Positions 55,689 to 62,417 of a stretch of DNA of 64,000 nt are shown in pieces. Source of the stretch: Nitratifractor sp. (GTDB lineage Bacteria > Campylobacterota > Campylobacteria > Campylobacterales > Sulfurovaceae); assembly GCA_015488535.1 (NCBI GenBank), contig WFNP01000043.1, positions 1 through 64,000 of the forward strand, given 5' to 3'. Every line of letters starts with the position of its first letter. Position 1 is the stretch's first letter. Both the position numbers and the translations under genes were made by a program. The notes beneath the pieces are model-generated. The model saw only the letters and a program-made list of their open reading frames with translations. It had not been told where the DNA came from and searched no databases.

Positions 55689-55765
55689 GCGCCCGTGGCT
55701 CAGCTGGATAGAGCATCTGATTGCGGTTCAGAAGGTCACAGGTTCGAATCCTGTCGGGCGTACCA
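55689..55765 (+). tRNA. tRNA-Arg (GCG)
   Basis: 77 bases. Acceptor GCGCCCG/CGGGCGT, anticodon stem TCTGA/TCAGA around loop TTGCGGT giving anticodon GCG, CCA encoded. Most bacteria use ACG with A34 edited to inosine by TadA; a G34 form reads CGC and CGU without editing. Confidence 0.92.
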
Positions 55766-55894
55766 CTTGTATTTTTCAATTACTCAATCATATAACACCT
55801 CGTTTCAATATATCAAAGTGTATAATTATTGTCTTGTTAAATATTATATATCTGTATTACATCAGATATGTAGTATCTCTTAGAAAGGTTCAAG

Positions 55895-56461
55895 ATGAAA
55901 ATACTATATGTGGGAAGAAGAAAAATTGTTTCAGAGATACTCAAAAAGGCAGTAGAGCAGACAGAAAATGATTTCATACAGGTAGATAATCCTGATGATG
56001 TTGATGCTCAATATGAGATGATATTTGTAGATTATGAAATATCAGATGAATTGTGCGAAAAAGAAGATATAGATTTTGAAGATATTGTAATAATGGCATC
56101 TTCTTATGATGATGTAGATGACGATATAGAGTGTGAAGTTTTAAGAACACCATTTTTACCGAGTGAAGTTGCATCTATTATTCAAAGCAGATATGAGTCA
56201 AGAGATATGAGTATTAAAAATGAAGATACGGAAAGTTTGGGAGTGGATATTCTAGATCCTGAAGAGATAGATATTGTGAAGTCATTTCTGAAAGATGTAG
56301 AAGATGAAGATTTATCCAACAATGACAGTGAAGAGAGTATGGTATTGACTCCAGAGGAGTTGATAGATTTAATAATGAGACTAAAAGTCAAAAAGATAAG
56401 AAAAATTTTGGAAGGTGCCAAAATAGAGCTGAAGATTACATTTCCAAAGGAGAGAGAGTGA
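55895..56461 (+). CDS. Acidic protein with degenerate receiver-like domain
   Basis: 188 residues, strongly acidic. The first 105 residues look like a response-regulator receiver: MKILYVGRRKIVSEILKKAVEQ (beta1-alpha1), MIFVDYEI near 42 (an Asp at the phospho-acceptor place), VIMASSYDD near 66 (Ser at the switch place) and LRTPFLPSEV near 84, where the conserved Lys is Thr. The usual acidic pair after beta1 is absent. The C-terminal half is a charged helical region ending KKIRKILEGAKIELKITFP. No DNA-binding domain. Its stop overlaps the gmk start. Function unknown; phosphorylation is doubtful. Confidence 0.55.
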   Translation: MKILYVGRRKIVSEILKKAVEQTENDFIQVDNPDDVDAQYEMIFVDYEISDELCEKEDIDFEDIVIMASSYDDVDDDIECEVLRTPFLPSEVASIIQSRYESRDMSIKNEDTESLGVDILDPEEIDIVKSFLKDVEDEDLSNNDSEESMVLTPEELIDLIMRLKVKKIRKILEGAKIELKITFPKERE

Positions 56462-57069
56462 GTGGAGCTATTTTAATATTGTCAGGTCCTAGTGGTGCAG
56501 GTAAAAGCACAATTATAGAAAATGCCTCTGAGCAGATTGGGGATTTCTATTTTTCTATATCCACTACTACGAGGAAGCCACGAGTTGGTGAAGTAGATGG
56601 AGTTGATTACTACTTTACAGATAAAGAGAGCTTTGAAAGAGATATAAAGGCTGGTGAATTTTTGGAGTATGCCAAAGTTCATGACAACTATTATGGCACA
56701 TCTTTAAAGCCTGTAAGAGAAGCTCTTGAAGAGGGTAAATTGGTAATATTTGATATAGATGTTCAAGGACATAGATTGGCAAGAGAAAAATTAGGAGATA
56801 TTATTACCTCAGCCTTTATTACTCCTCCTACACTGTCAGAATTGGAAAAACGACTCAAAAGCAGATGCACAGACAGCCCGGATATCGTAGCAAAAAGATT
56901 AATAAATGCCAAAAAAGAGATAGAAGAGATAAACTCTTATGATTTTGTGATTATTAATGACGATTTACAAAAGGCTACTGAGGAGTTTGTAACCATAGCA
57001 AGAGCCGCAAGGCTCAAGATGTCAGAGAGTGACAGGAGTAAATTTGTAGATGAGTGGAAAGCCAAATAG
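56458..57069 (+). CDS. gmk: Guanylate kinase
   Basis: 203 residues from GTG at 56458. ATP + GMP to ADP + GDP. P-loop ILILSGPSGAGKSTII near 5-20; GMP-binding STTTRKPRVGEVDGVDYYF near 35-53 and NYYGTSLKPVREALEEGK near 78. Overlaps the receiver-like gene by four bases. Convergent with the 57071 minus-strand gene, with one base between stops. Confidence 0.97.
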   Translation: MSGAILILSGPSGAGKSTIIENASEQIGDFYFSISTTTRKPRVGEVDGVDYYFTDKESFERDIKAGEFLEYAKVHDNYYGTSLKPVREALEEGKLVIFDIDVQGHRLAREKLGDIITSAFITPPTLSELEKRLKSRCTDSPDIVAKRLINAKKEIEEINSYDFVIINDDLQKATEEFVTIARAARLKMSESDRSKFVDEWKAK

Positions 57070-57070
57070 C

Positions 57071-58342
57071 TTAAAACTCAAACTTTTCTCCACTCTGCTC
57101 TGTAGCGATATATATATGCCATGCTCTGTATATTGCTACTAACAACAATCCAAAAGATATCACAATTACTGCACCTGTCAAGTGCCAGAAATATGGAATA
57201 GATACAGAAATTACAGCTAAAAATATTGATAACAGATGTATATATAAGTGAATTTTTGCATATTTTGGATTTATTACTTCGTGCATCATTGGAGCTTTGA
57301 AATATCCCTGTGCATTTAGATGAAACCATGTCAAAAATGGTACTATTTTATAACTCATTGCAAATATTATACTCGTTGCAAAAACAGGAAACAGTATTTT
57401 CATAGCCATCAATATACTTAAACTATTGAAATCGAATGAGTAAATAATACCCAATATTGAAAAAAGAGTTAATGATGATAAACCAATCAGCCAAAATTCA
57501 ACAGTGGCATCATTTACACTTCTTTTCCTTTTGATTAGTCTATATATTGCAACCAAGCTGTATATAGCTGTAAGTAGATATAAAACAAAATAGAATATAT
57601 TGCTTGTAATATCACTGTTTAAAGATATCACAAATAGTAGTGTAGTTATAAAAGCAATAGAAGCAGGTAGATATCTGCTTATATATTTTGGGAAACTCTT
57701 AGTTACATAAAACATCTCTATAACTTGAAATGATACAGATATTATTAGTAAAGTTATCCAGCCAATGCTACCAAAAGCTATATGGCTATCTCTTATGGCC
57801 GGATAATAGTCTGCACTCCAACCACTTCTGATAGCTATCAAAACCAATCCAAGAGATATAGTAAATATCAAACCATAAATTGCAAATCCCATACCTCTTG
57901 ATGAAGCAGAGTGATTTGGCAGTGCTATTAATCTGTTTAACATCTCAAATGCCACAGGCATTATTCCAATTAGCAATAATATACCGGCTATACTATACGC
58001 CAAAGCAGAGTCATAATATAAACCAAACAGTAGAGTAACTGTTCCAAACAGAGTAGGATATTGTGTCTGTATAGCTCTTTTTACCGGCTCTTTAAATGAT
58101 ACTCCAGCCACTACCGGCAACATTTGGAACAAGGCTCCAAGCATAAATGAGAGCATTATTCCAAGTGTAAATAGATGTGTAGTAACCAAACCTGTATTAC
58201 TGTAAGCATTTATGGCATCTTTTCCTTGAAATAGAATCCAAATCCCTTCTATCACACCAAATATAGCCCCAACCAAGAAAAATCTAAATACCACAGAGAT
58301 TGGTGGAGCCTGTTCTAATGATAATCCTTTGTTATGAAACAT
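57071..58342 (-). CDS. Polytopic membrane protein, NnrS/heme-copper-oxidase-I-like
   Basis: 423 residues with about 12 hydrophobic helices. Histidines fall inside or at the ends of helices: TTHLFTLGIMLSF near 57, RDSHIAFGSIGWI near 190, LTWFHLNAQGYF near 345 and AKIHLYIHLLSIF near 370, suggesting heme or metal binding, as in NnrS-type or oxidase-subunit-I-like proteins linked to nitric oxide. The assignment is by pattern, not by a solid motif. It overlaps the DUF2249 gene by 11 bases and is the last gene of the four-gene cluster. Confidence 0.5.
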   Translation of the reverse strand: MFHNKGLSLEQAPPISVVFRFFLVGAIFGVIEGIWILFQGKDAINAYSNTGLVTTHLFTLGIMLSFMLGALFQMLPVVAGVSFKEPVKRAIQTQYPTLFGTVTLLFGLYYDSALAYSIAGILLLIGIMPVAFEMLNRLIALPNHSASSRGMGFAIYGLIFTISLGLVLIAIRSGWSADYYPAIRDSHIAFGSIGWITLLIISVSFQVIEMFYVTKSFPKYISRYLPASIAFITTLLFVISLNSDITSNIFYFVLYLLTAIYSLVAIYRLIKRKRSVNDATVEFWLIGLSSLTLFSILGIIYSFDFNSLSILMAMKILFPVFATSIIFAMSYKIVPFLTWFHLNAQGYFKAPMMHEVINPKYAKIHLYIHLLSIFLAVISVSIPYFWHLTGAVIVISFGLLLVAIYRAWHIYIATEQSGEKFEF

Positions 58343-58616
58343 CTTTTAGCTCCTCTATTGAGTTGATATCTATAAGTAGAGTGTTTAAATCTACTTGATT
58401 ATTTGGTGATATCAATATATGCCATACACTATTTTCATCACATATTGATATATGATTTAAATTATGCTCTTTTGCAAGTGCCAACAGTGGCACTGGTTGC
58501 ATTCGATGTATCATATATAGATAACTCTCATTATCCAATTTTCTCAAAATTGATATAGCCCTCTCCAATGGAGTAGGGTGTTGTAACTCTCTTGCATCTA
58601 AAAAATAGTGCTTCAC
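58332..58616 (-). CDS. DUF2249 domain protein
   Basis: 94 residues. DARELQHPTPLERAISILRKL at the start and the TusA-like fold (MIHRMQPVPLLALAKEHNL) match DUF2249, a small domain often fused or linked to hemerythrins and NO-related genes. The TusA-type Cys is absent: where TusA has its Cys-Pro-x-Pro motif, HPTPLE is found. Overlaps both neighbours, so it is translationally coupled. Confidence 0.7.
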   Translation of the reverse strand: MKHYFLDARELQHPTPLERAISILRKLDNESYLYMIHRMQPVPLLALAKEHNLNHISICDENSVWHILISPNNQVDLNTLLIDINSIEELKDVS

Positions 58617-59053
58617 TCTTTTACAGCCTCCATTTTTTCTATAACTTCACTCTTTTTTTGTGGTGGTATGACTCTATCGCACATTGCATATAGCATCTGC
58701 TCCTCTTTCATATTGTGTTGTTGCAAAAGTATCATCATAGATTCACATAAAGACAGATATATATCTTTATCCTTTTTTTCTATAGCCTCAGCCATTTTGC
58801 CAAACAGACCTCTGACTTGCTCATGCTCATATCTCATTACATTGGTAGGTCCTTCACTTGAGCCTGTAATCTCTTCAAACAGAGGGAAAAGTTCATCTTC
58901 TTCTTTTTTAAAGTGTCTAAGTGTATCATCAGCAAACTCTAAAAATTTCTTTTCTCCATCTTGCCAGTTGCCTTGTGATATCAACTTTTCAGCCTCTGCA
59001 AAGTGGTTATCACACTCTCTATGCTCATTTGTTAAATAGTTTGATATCTGCAT
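58613..59053 (-). CDS. Hemerythrin HHE domain protein
   Basis: 146 residues, four-helix di-iron fold. Ligand pattern: LTNEHRECDNHF near 7-18, TLRHFKKEEDELFPLFEE near 49-65, MRYEHEQVRGLF near 78-89 and LLQQHNMKEEQMLYAM near 113-127. Such proteins bind O2 or NO or repair iron centres. The ATG overlaps the FmdE-like stop area with AAGGAGG upstream. Confidence 0.88.
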   Translation of the reverse strand: MQISNYLTNEHRECDNHFAEAEKLISQGNWQDGEKKFLEFADDTLRHFKKEEDELFPLFEEITGSSEGPTNVMRYEHEQVRGLFGKMAEAIEKKDKDIYLSLCESMMILLQQHNMKEEQMLYAMCDRVIPPQKKSEVIEKMEAVKE

Positions 59054-59054
59054 A

Positions 59055-59669
59055 TTATGCCTCCTTTGTAATTTTTGCTATATTTGACCAAATTTCTTGA
59101 TTTGTTATCATAGCCTTTACTCTCTCTTGCCACATATTTGCAAACTCTGCTTTCTCCTGCTTGGTTGCCTGATTTGATAGAGCTTTTTGCATTAGAGGCA
59201 TCATTTGAGGATTTGCCGGAATTTTGCTGGTATCAAGAGTCAGAGTAAGCTCTTTATTATTATCCAATCTTTTAAATGATATATCACCATTAATATCACT
59301 ATTTCCAAAAGAGACTAAATTTTTTCTGTTAAATTTGCCACCTATTCCGGCAAATCCACCCTCATCTGAAGCTCCACAGATAAATGAGGCAACATTAGCT
59401 ATAACTCCTGTTACCCCTTCTGTTTTGTCATTTTTCATCTTTATAGATATTTGGCTTCTTACAGGCAGTGTATCATCATATAGATACTCCAATGCCATAT
59501 AAGTCATTATATAAGCTCCTGCTACTGTCGGGCATGAGTGTCCTGCTAATTTGACACAATCAAGATAAGCAATCTCTACAACTCCATCTTGTGTAGCTCC
59601 AAGAAAATCAGAAAGTGGGTCATAGAGTCTAAATTTTGGGGCTTTATCGTAAAATTCTGGATATTTCAT
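59055..59669 (-). CDS. FmdE-like protein
   Basis: 204 residues. YLDCVKLAGHSCPTVAGAYIM near 33-53 holds the Cys-His-Cys metal-binding set seen in FmdE/GdmE family proteins, and SFICGASDEGGFAGIGGKFNR follows near 110-130. FmdE was named for formylmethanofuran dehydrogenase genes, but many bacterial members have no known role. It is the first gene of the cluster; AAAGGA precedes ATG 59669 and TATAAT-like sequence lies near 59725 on the minus strand. Confidence 0.7.
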   Translation of the reverse strand: MKYPEFYDKAPKFRLYDPLSDFLGATQDGVVEIAYLDCVKLAGHSCPTVAGAYIMTYMALEYLYDDTLPVRSQISIKMKNDKTEGVTGVIANVASFICGASDEGGFAGIGGKFNRKNLVSFGNSDINGDISFKRLDNNKELTLTLDTSKIPANPQMMPLMQKALSNQATKQEKAEFANMWQERVKAMITNQEIWSNIAKITKEA

Positions 59670-59805
59670 TACTGTCCTTTGTGTAGTTTTAACCTAATAG
59701 TGTAAATCAAGGTTTAACTGTGTCTATTATAACTTGTATTTTAATTTATTATACGATAAAATAGCTGTAAATAAGACTAAATTTATCTGATTTAAGGAGA
59801 CAATT

Positions 59806-60183
59806 ATGATGCAAGGAATGCCTCAACCGGCTTATTATATATTTAAATGTCAGCAAAGTGCGCCTCCGGGTATGCCAAAGCCAAGCTGTGTAAGACAAGA
59901 TGATCCAGAATCTCAACAACTTTTCCAGCATTTGGCTCAACAATTAATGATGAAAGGGCTTATAGCTACTGTGCAACCAGTGCAAACCGGATGCCTTGGT
60001 AGATGTCAGCAAGGTCCTGTAATGTTGGTTGAGCCAGGACACACTATGTATGTAAATTTGACAAAAGAAAAAATTGACAGAATTATCGAAGAGCATATTA
60101 TCGGAGGAAATCCGGTAGAGGAGTATATAATACCTGAAGAGTTTTGGGGTGAGCCGGTAGCTCCTAGTGAGATGGTGAGATAG
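59806..60183 (+). CDS. Thioredoxin-like [2Fe-2S] ferredoxin
   Basis: 125 residues. Four Cys in the 2Fe-2S thioredoxin-like pattern: FKCQQSAPPGMPKPSC (near 14 and 27) and TGCLGRCQQGPVML (near 62 and 66). This fold appears in NuoE and stand-alone ferredoxins of hydrogen or nitrogen metabolism. Divergent from the FmdE-like gene, sharing an AT-rich promoter region of about 136 bases. The electron partner is unknown. Possible second ATG at residue 2. Confidence 0.8.
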   Translation: MMQGMPQPAYYIFKCQQSAPPGMPKPSCVRQDDPESQQLFQHLAQQLMMKGLIATVQPVQTGCLGRCQQGPVMLVEPGHTMYVNLTKEKIDRIIEEHIIGGNPVEEYIIPEEFWGEPVAPSEMVR

Positions 60184-60193
60184 TAATTATGAT

Positions 60194-60290
60194 TTTACAG
60201 TCAGGAGTAAACTCCTTGGCTGTAATTTATCAGATATATATTCAGACTCCTGAGGGAATTTGAATATATATCTGTAGTAAAGGGATTTAT
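60194..60290 (+). promoter_or_regulatory. Two hairpins with alternative pairing before panD
   Basis: Hairpin 1: TTACAGTCAGGAGT (60195-60208) pairs with ACTCCTTGGCTGTAA (60211-60225), one bulge. Hairpin 2: CAGATATATATTCA (60231-60244) pairs perfectly with TGAATATATATCTG (60261-60274). The hairpin 2 loop has ACTCCTGA (60246-60253), the exact complement of TCAGGAGT (60201-60208) in hairpin 1. Hairpin 1 may simply end the ferredoxin gene, but the shared segment allows a switch or kissing contact. The panD ribosome binding site AAAGGGA is at 60280-60285. Confidence 0.45.
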
Positions 60291-60659
60291 ATGCAAATAA
60301 CGATGCTCTACAGCAAAATACACAGAGCGACTGTAACTGATGCCAATTTAAATTATGTTGGCTCTATTACAGTGGATACCGGACTTTTGAAAGCATCTGG
60401 TCTGAGAGTTGGACAAAAGGTAGATATTGTAAATATAAATAACGGAGAGAGATTTTCTACATATATCATACCGGGAGAGGAAGGTAAAGGTGATATATGT
60501 CTAAATGGAGCAGCAGCTCGTAAAGTGCAGGTGGGTGATAAAATTATTATTATAGCCTATGCAGTGATGGATGAGAAAGAAGCTGATGAATTTAAACCAA
60601 AGATTGTAATATTAAATGATGATAACTCAATAGCTCAACAATTTGTTGGATTAGATTAA
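60291..60659 (+). CDS. panD: Aspartate 1-decarboxylase
   Basis: 122 residues. Makes beta-alanine for pantothenate and CoA. The precursor self-cleaves at Gly-Ser in [11 protein letters not shown] (Ser25) to form the pyruvoyl cofactor. [26 protein letters not shown] is conserved. Followed after 13 bases by ybaB. Confidence 0.96.
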   Translation: MQITMLYSKIHRATVTDANLNYVGSITVDTGLLKASGLRVGQKVDIVNINNGERFSTYIIPGEEGKGDICLNGAAARKVQVGDKIIIIAYAVMDEKEADEFKPKIVILNDDNSIAQQFVGLD

Positions 60660-60672
60660 AAAAGGGGATAAA

Positions 60673-60987
60673 ATGTTTGAAGGTCTGGATTTGGGTAAGA
60701 TGACTCAAATGATGGAGCAGGTACAAGCCAAAGCCAAAGAGTTGGAAGAGAAAAGCAAATCCACCATTCTTACTGCAAAAGGTGGCGGTGGTATGGTAAA
60801 AGTCTCTGCCAATGGTGCAGGGGAGATAGTAGATATAGATATAGATGATTCTTTAATGGATGATAAAGAGGCTCTTCAAATACTGCTTATAAGCACAATC
60901 AATGAAGTCTTAAAGAGTGTAGAAGATAATAAAAAATCTCAGGCAATGAGTATGATGGGCGGATTAAATCCATTTGGTACAAAGTGA
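60673..60987 (+). CDS. YbaB/EbfC nucleoid-associated protein
   Basis: 104 residues. LGKMTQMMEQVQAKAKELEEK (coiled-coil start) and GGGGMVKVSANGAGEIVDIDID are typical of YbaB/EbfC DNA-binding dimers. Often beside dnaX-recR, but here between panD and an ankyrin gene, whose start overlaps its stop by four bases. Confidence 0.9.
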   Translation: MFEGLDLGKMTQMMEQVQAKAKELEEKSKSTILTAKGGGGMVKVSANGAGEIVDIDIDDSLMDDKEALQILLISTINEVLKSVEDNKKSQAMSMMGGLNPFGTK

Positions 60988-61526
60988 TGAATGATAAACT
61001 CAAAAGACTTTTGGAAGCTCTTGAAAGAGATAGTCTGGTAGAGATAAAAAATCTTTTGGCAAGTGGTGATATCGATTTGGAGTCTGATGTAATAGTAGGT
61101 GAAGAGTATGATATGGATGAACCAGATGAGATACCACTGCTTTTTTATGTAATAATGAATGGTGTTACTCTTGAAGCTATTGAGATGCTGATAGAAGCGG
61201 GTATGCCAATAGATACTTATACCAGAGAGGGTGTAGGGGCTTTGGATATAGCTATTAAGTATAAAAGAAGTGATATTGTCAAACTTTGTAAAGAGCATGG
61301 AATAAGCCTTATTGATACAAAACGAAAAAGTGGAATGACTCCTATAATGTTGGCAGCAGGATTCAATGATAAAGAGATGGTGGAGTTTTTGCTAAAAGAG
61401 GGTGCCAATCCTCTTGAGAGAGATAATTATGGTATGAATGCCCTGGATTATGCATCCAGACTCGGATATAAAAATATGAAAACTTTTATAGAAGAGAAGA
61501 TATCCGACGAAAACAGAAAAGATTGA
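60984..61526 (+). CDS. Ankyrin repeat protein
   Basis: 180 residues with about four ankyrin repeats; clear ones are TPIMLAAGFNDKEMVEFLLKEGAN near 117-140 and DNYGMNALDYASRLGYKNMKTFI near 143-166. No signal peptide. Protein-protein scaffold, target unknown. Overlaps ybaB. Confidence 0.8.
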   Translation: MMNDKLKRLLEALERDSLVEIKNLLASGDIDLESDVIVGEEYDMDEPDEIPLLFYVIMNGVTLEAIEMLIEAGMPIDTYTREGVGALDIAIKYKRSDIVKLCKEHGISLIDTKRKSGMTPIMLAAGFNDKEMVEFLLKEGANPLERDNYGMNALDYASRLGYKNMKTFIEEKISDENRKD

Positions 61527-61552
61527 TTTTTATAAATATAACTTATGCGTTT

Positions 61553-61580
61553 GAGCAAGAGGGTCTCTCTTGCTTCTTTT
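61553..61580 (+). terminator. Rho-independent terminator after the ankyrin gene
   Basis: AGCAAGAG (61554-61561), loop GGTCT, CTCTTGCT (61567-61574), then TCTTTTC. Ends the panD-ybaB-ankyrin unit. Confidence 0.75.
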
Positions 61581-61827
61581 CAGCTATTTTTAAATGAATA
61601 AAAGTATTAAAGGTGCCGGCATGATAATAAAAATCCGGCGATAACTGATAAGGCATACATCTTACAAAGTGCCGAAACATAATAAATAGAGAACTTTGGC
61701 TCTTCTATGTCTAACAAGGAGTTTACAGAAGGATGAATAACTTCAACCTTCATGTAATGGTATTGTAACCCATACTTATTAACTATAAAATAACAATATA
61801 TAAACAAATAATTAACAGAAAGATAGA
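61581..61827. other. Gene-free stretch before rnhB
   Basis: AT-rich. Holds a GCCGG/CCGGC inverted repeat (61614-61637) and a 76-codon minus-strand ORF without a ribosome binding site, which I do not accept as a gene. The rnhB promoter must lie in the last 100 bases, but no clear -10 is seen. Confidence 0.4.
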
Positions 61828-62403
61828 ATGATGACAATTTTTGAAAATAAAAATACAGATTTCTCTGTGTGTGGTATAGATGAGGCAGGACGAGGACCTT
61901 TGGCAGGTCCCCTTGTAATGGCAGGTGTTATACTAAACAAAGAGATAGATGGATTAGATGATTCCAAAAAATTGACTGTAAAAAAGAGAGAAAATCTATA
62001 TCCTTTGATTGTAAAAAATTCTAAATATTACATATCAATCATAGATAATTGCTATATAGATGAAAAGGGTATATCATCTGCAATACGGACTGCATTAAAT
62101 GAAATTATGCAGGAATTAGATGGTGAAGATATATTTTTTCTTTTTGACGGAAACAGCTCATTTGGGATAGATAGATTATCCTGTATGGTAAAAGCAGATA
62201 CGAAAATTCAGCAGGTGAGTGCTGCAAGTATATTGGCAAAAGTTACCAGAGACAGAATGATGATAGAGTATGCCAAAGATTATCCGGATTATGGCTTTGA
62301 CAAGCATAAAGGATATGGCACAAAAGCTCATATAGAAGCTATTAAAAGATATGGATATTCACCTATACATAGAAAAAGCTACAAAATAAAAGGACTTGAT
62401 TAG
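61828..62403 (+). CDS. rnhB: Ribonuclease HII
   Basis: 191 residues. Removes single ribonucleotides and RNA primers from DNA. Catalytic DEDD set: VCGIDEAGRGPLAGPLVMAG (Asp, Glu near 14-15), FLFDGNSSFG (Asp near 111) and a later Asp in YAKDYPDYGF; KHKGYGTKAHIEAIKRYG near 158 is the family C-terminal motif. A start one codon later (ATG at 61831) is equally possible. dnaG follows after 14 bases. Confidence 0.95.
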   Translation: MMTIFENKNTDFSVCGIDEAGRGPLAGPLVMAGVILNKEIDGLDDSKKLTVKKRENLYPLIVKNSKYYISIIDNCYIDEKGISSAIRTALNEIMQELDGEDIFFLFDGNSSFGIDRLSCMVKADTKIQQVSAASILAKVTRDRMMIEYAKDYPDYGFDKHKGYGTKAHIEAIKRYGYSPIHRKSYKIKGLD

Positions 62404-62417
62404 GATATAATCATATT

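Noticed and set aside
55687-55971. Two plus-strand ORFs over tRNA-Arg(GCG)
   Set aside because: Translations of a tRNA gene and its flank; the real gene starts at 55895.
61607-61837. Minus-strand ORF of 76 codons before rnhB
   Set aside because: It has no ribosome binding site and its start lies inside rnhB; the sequence appears to be non-coding, although a repeat origin cannot be excluded.
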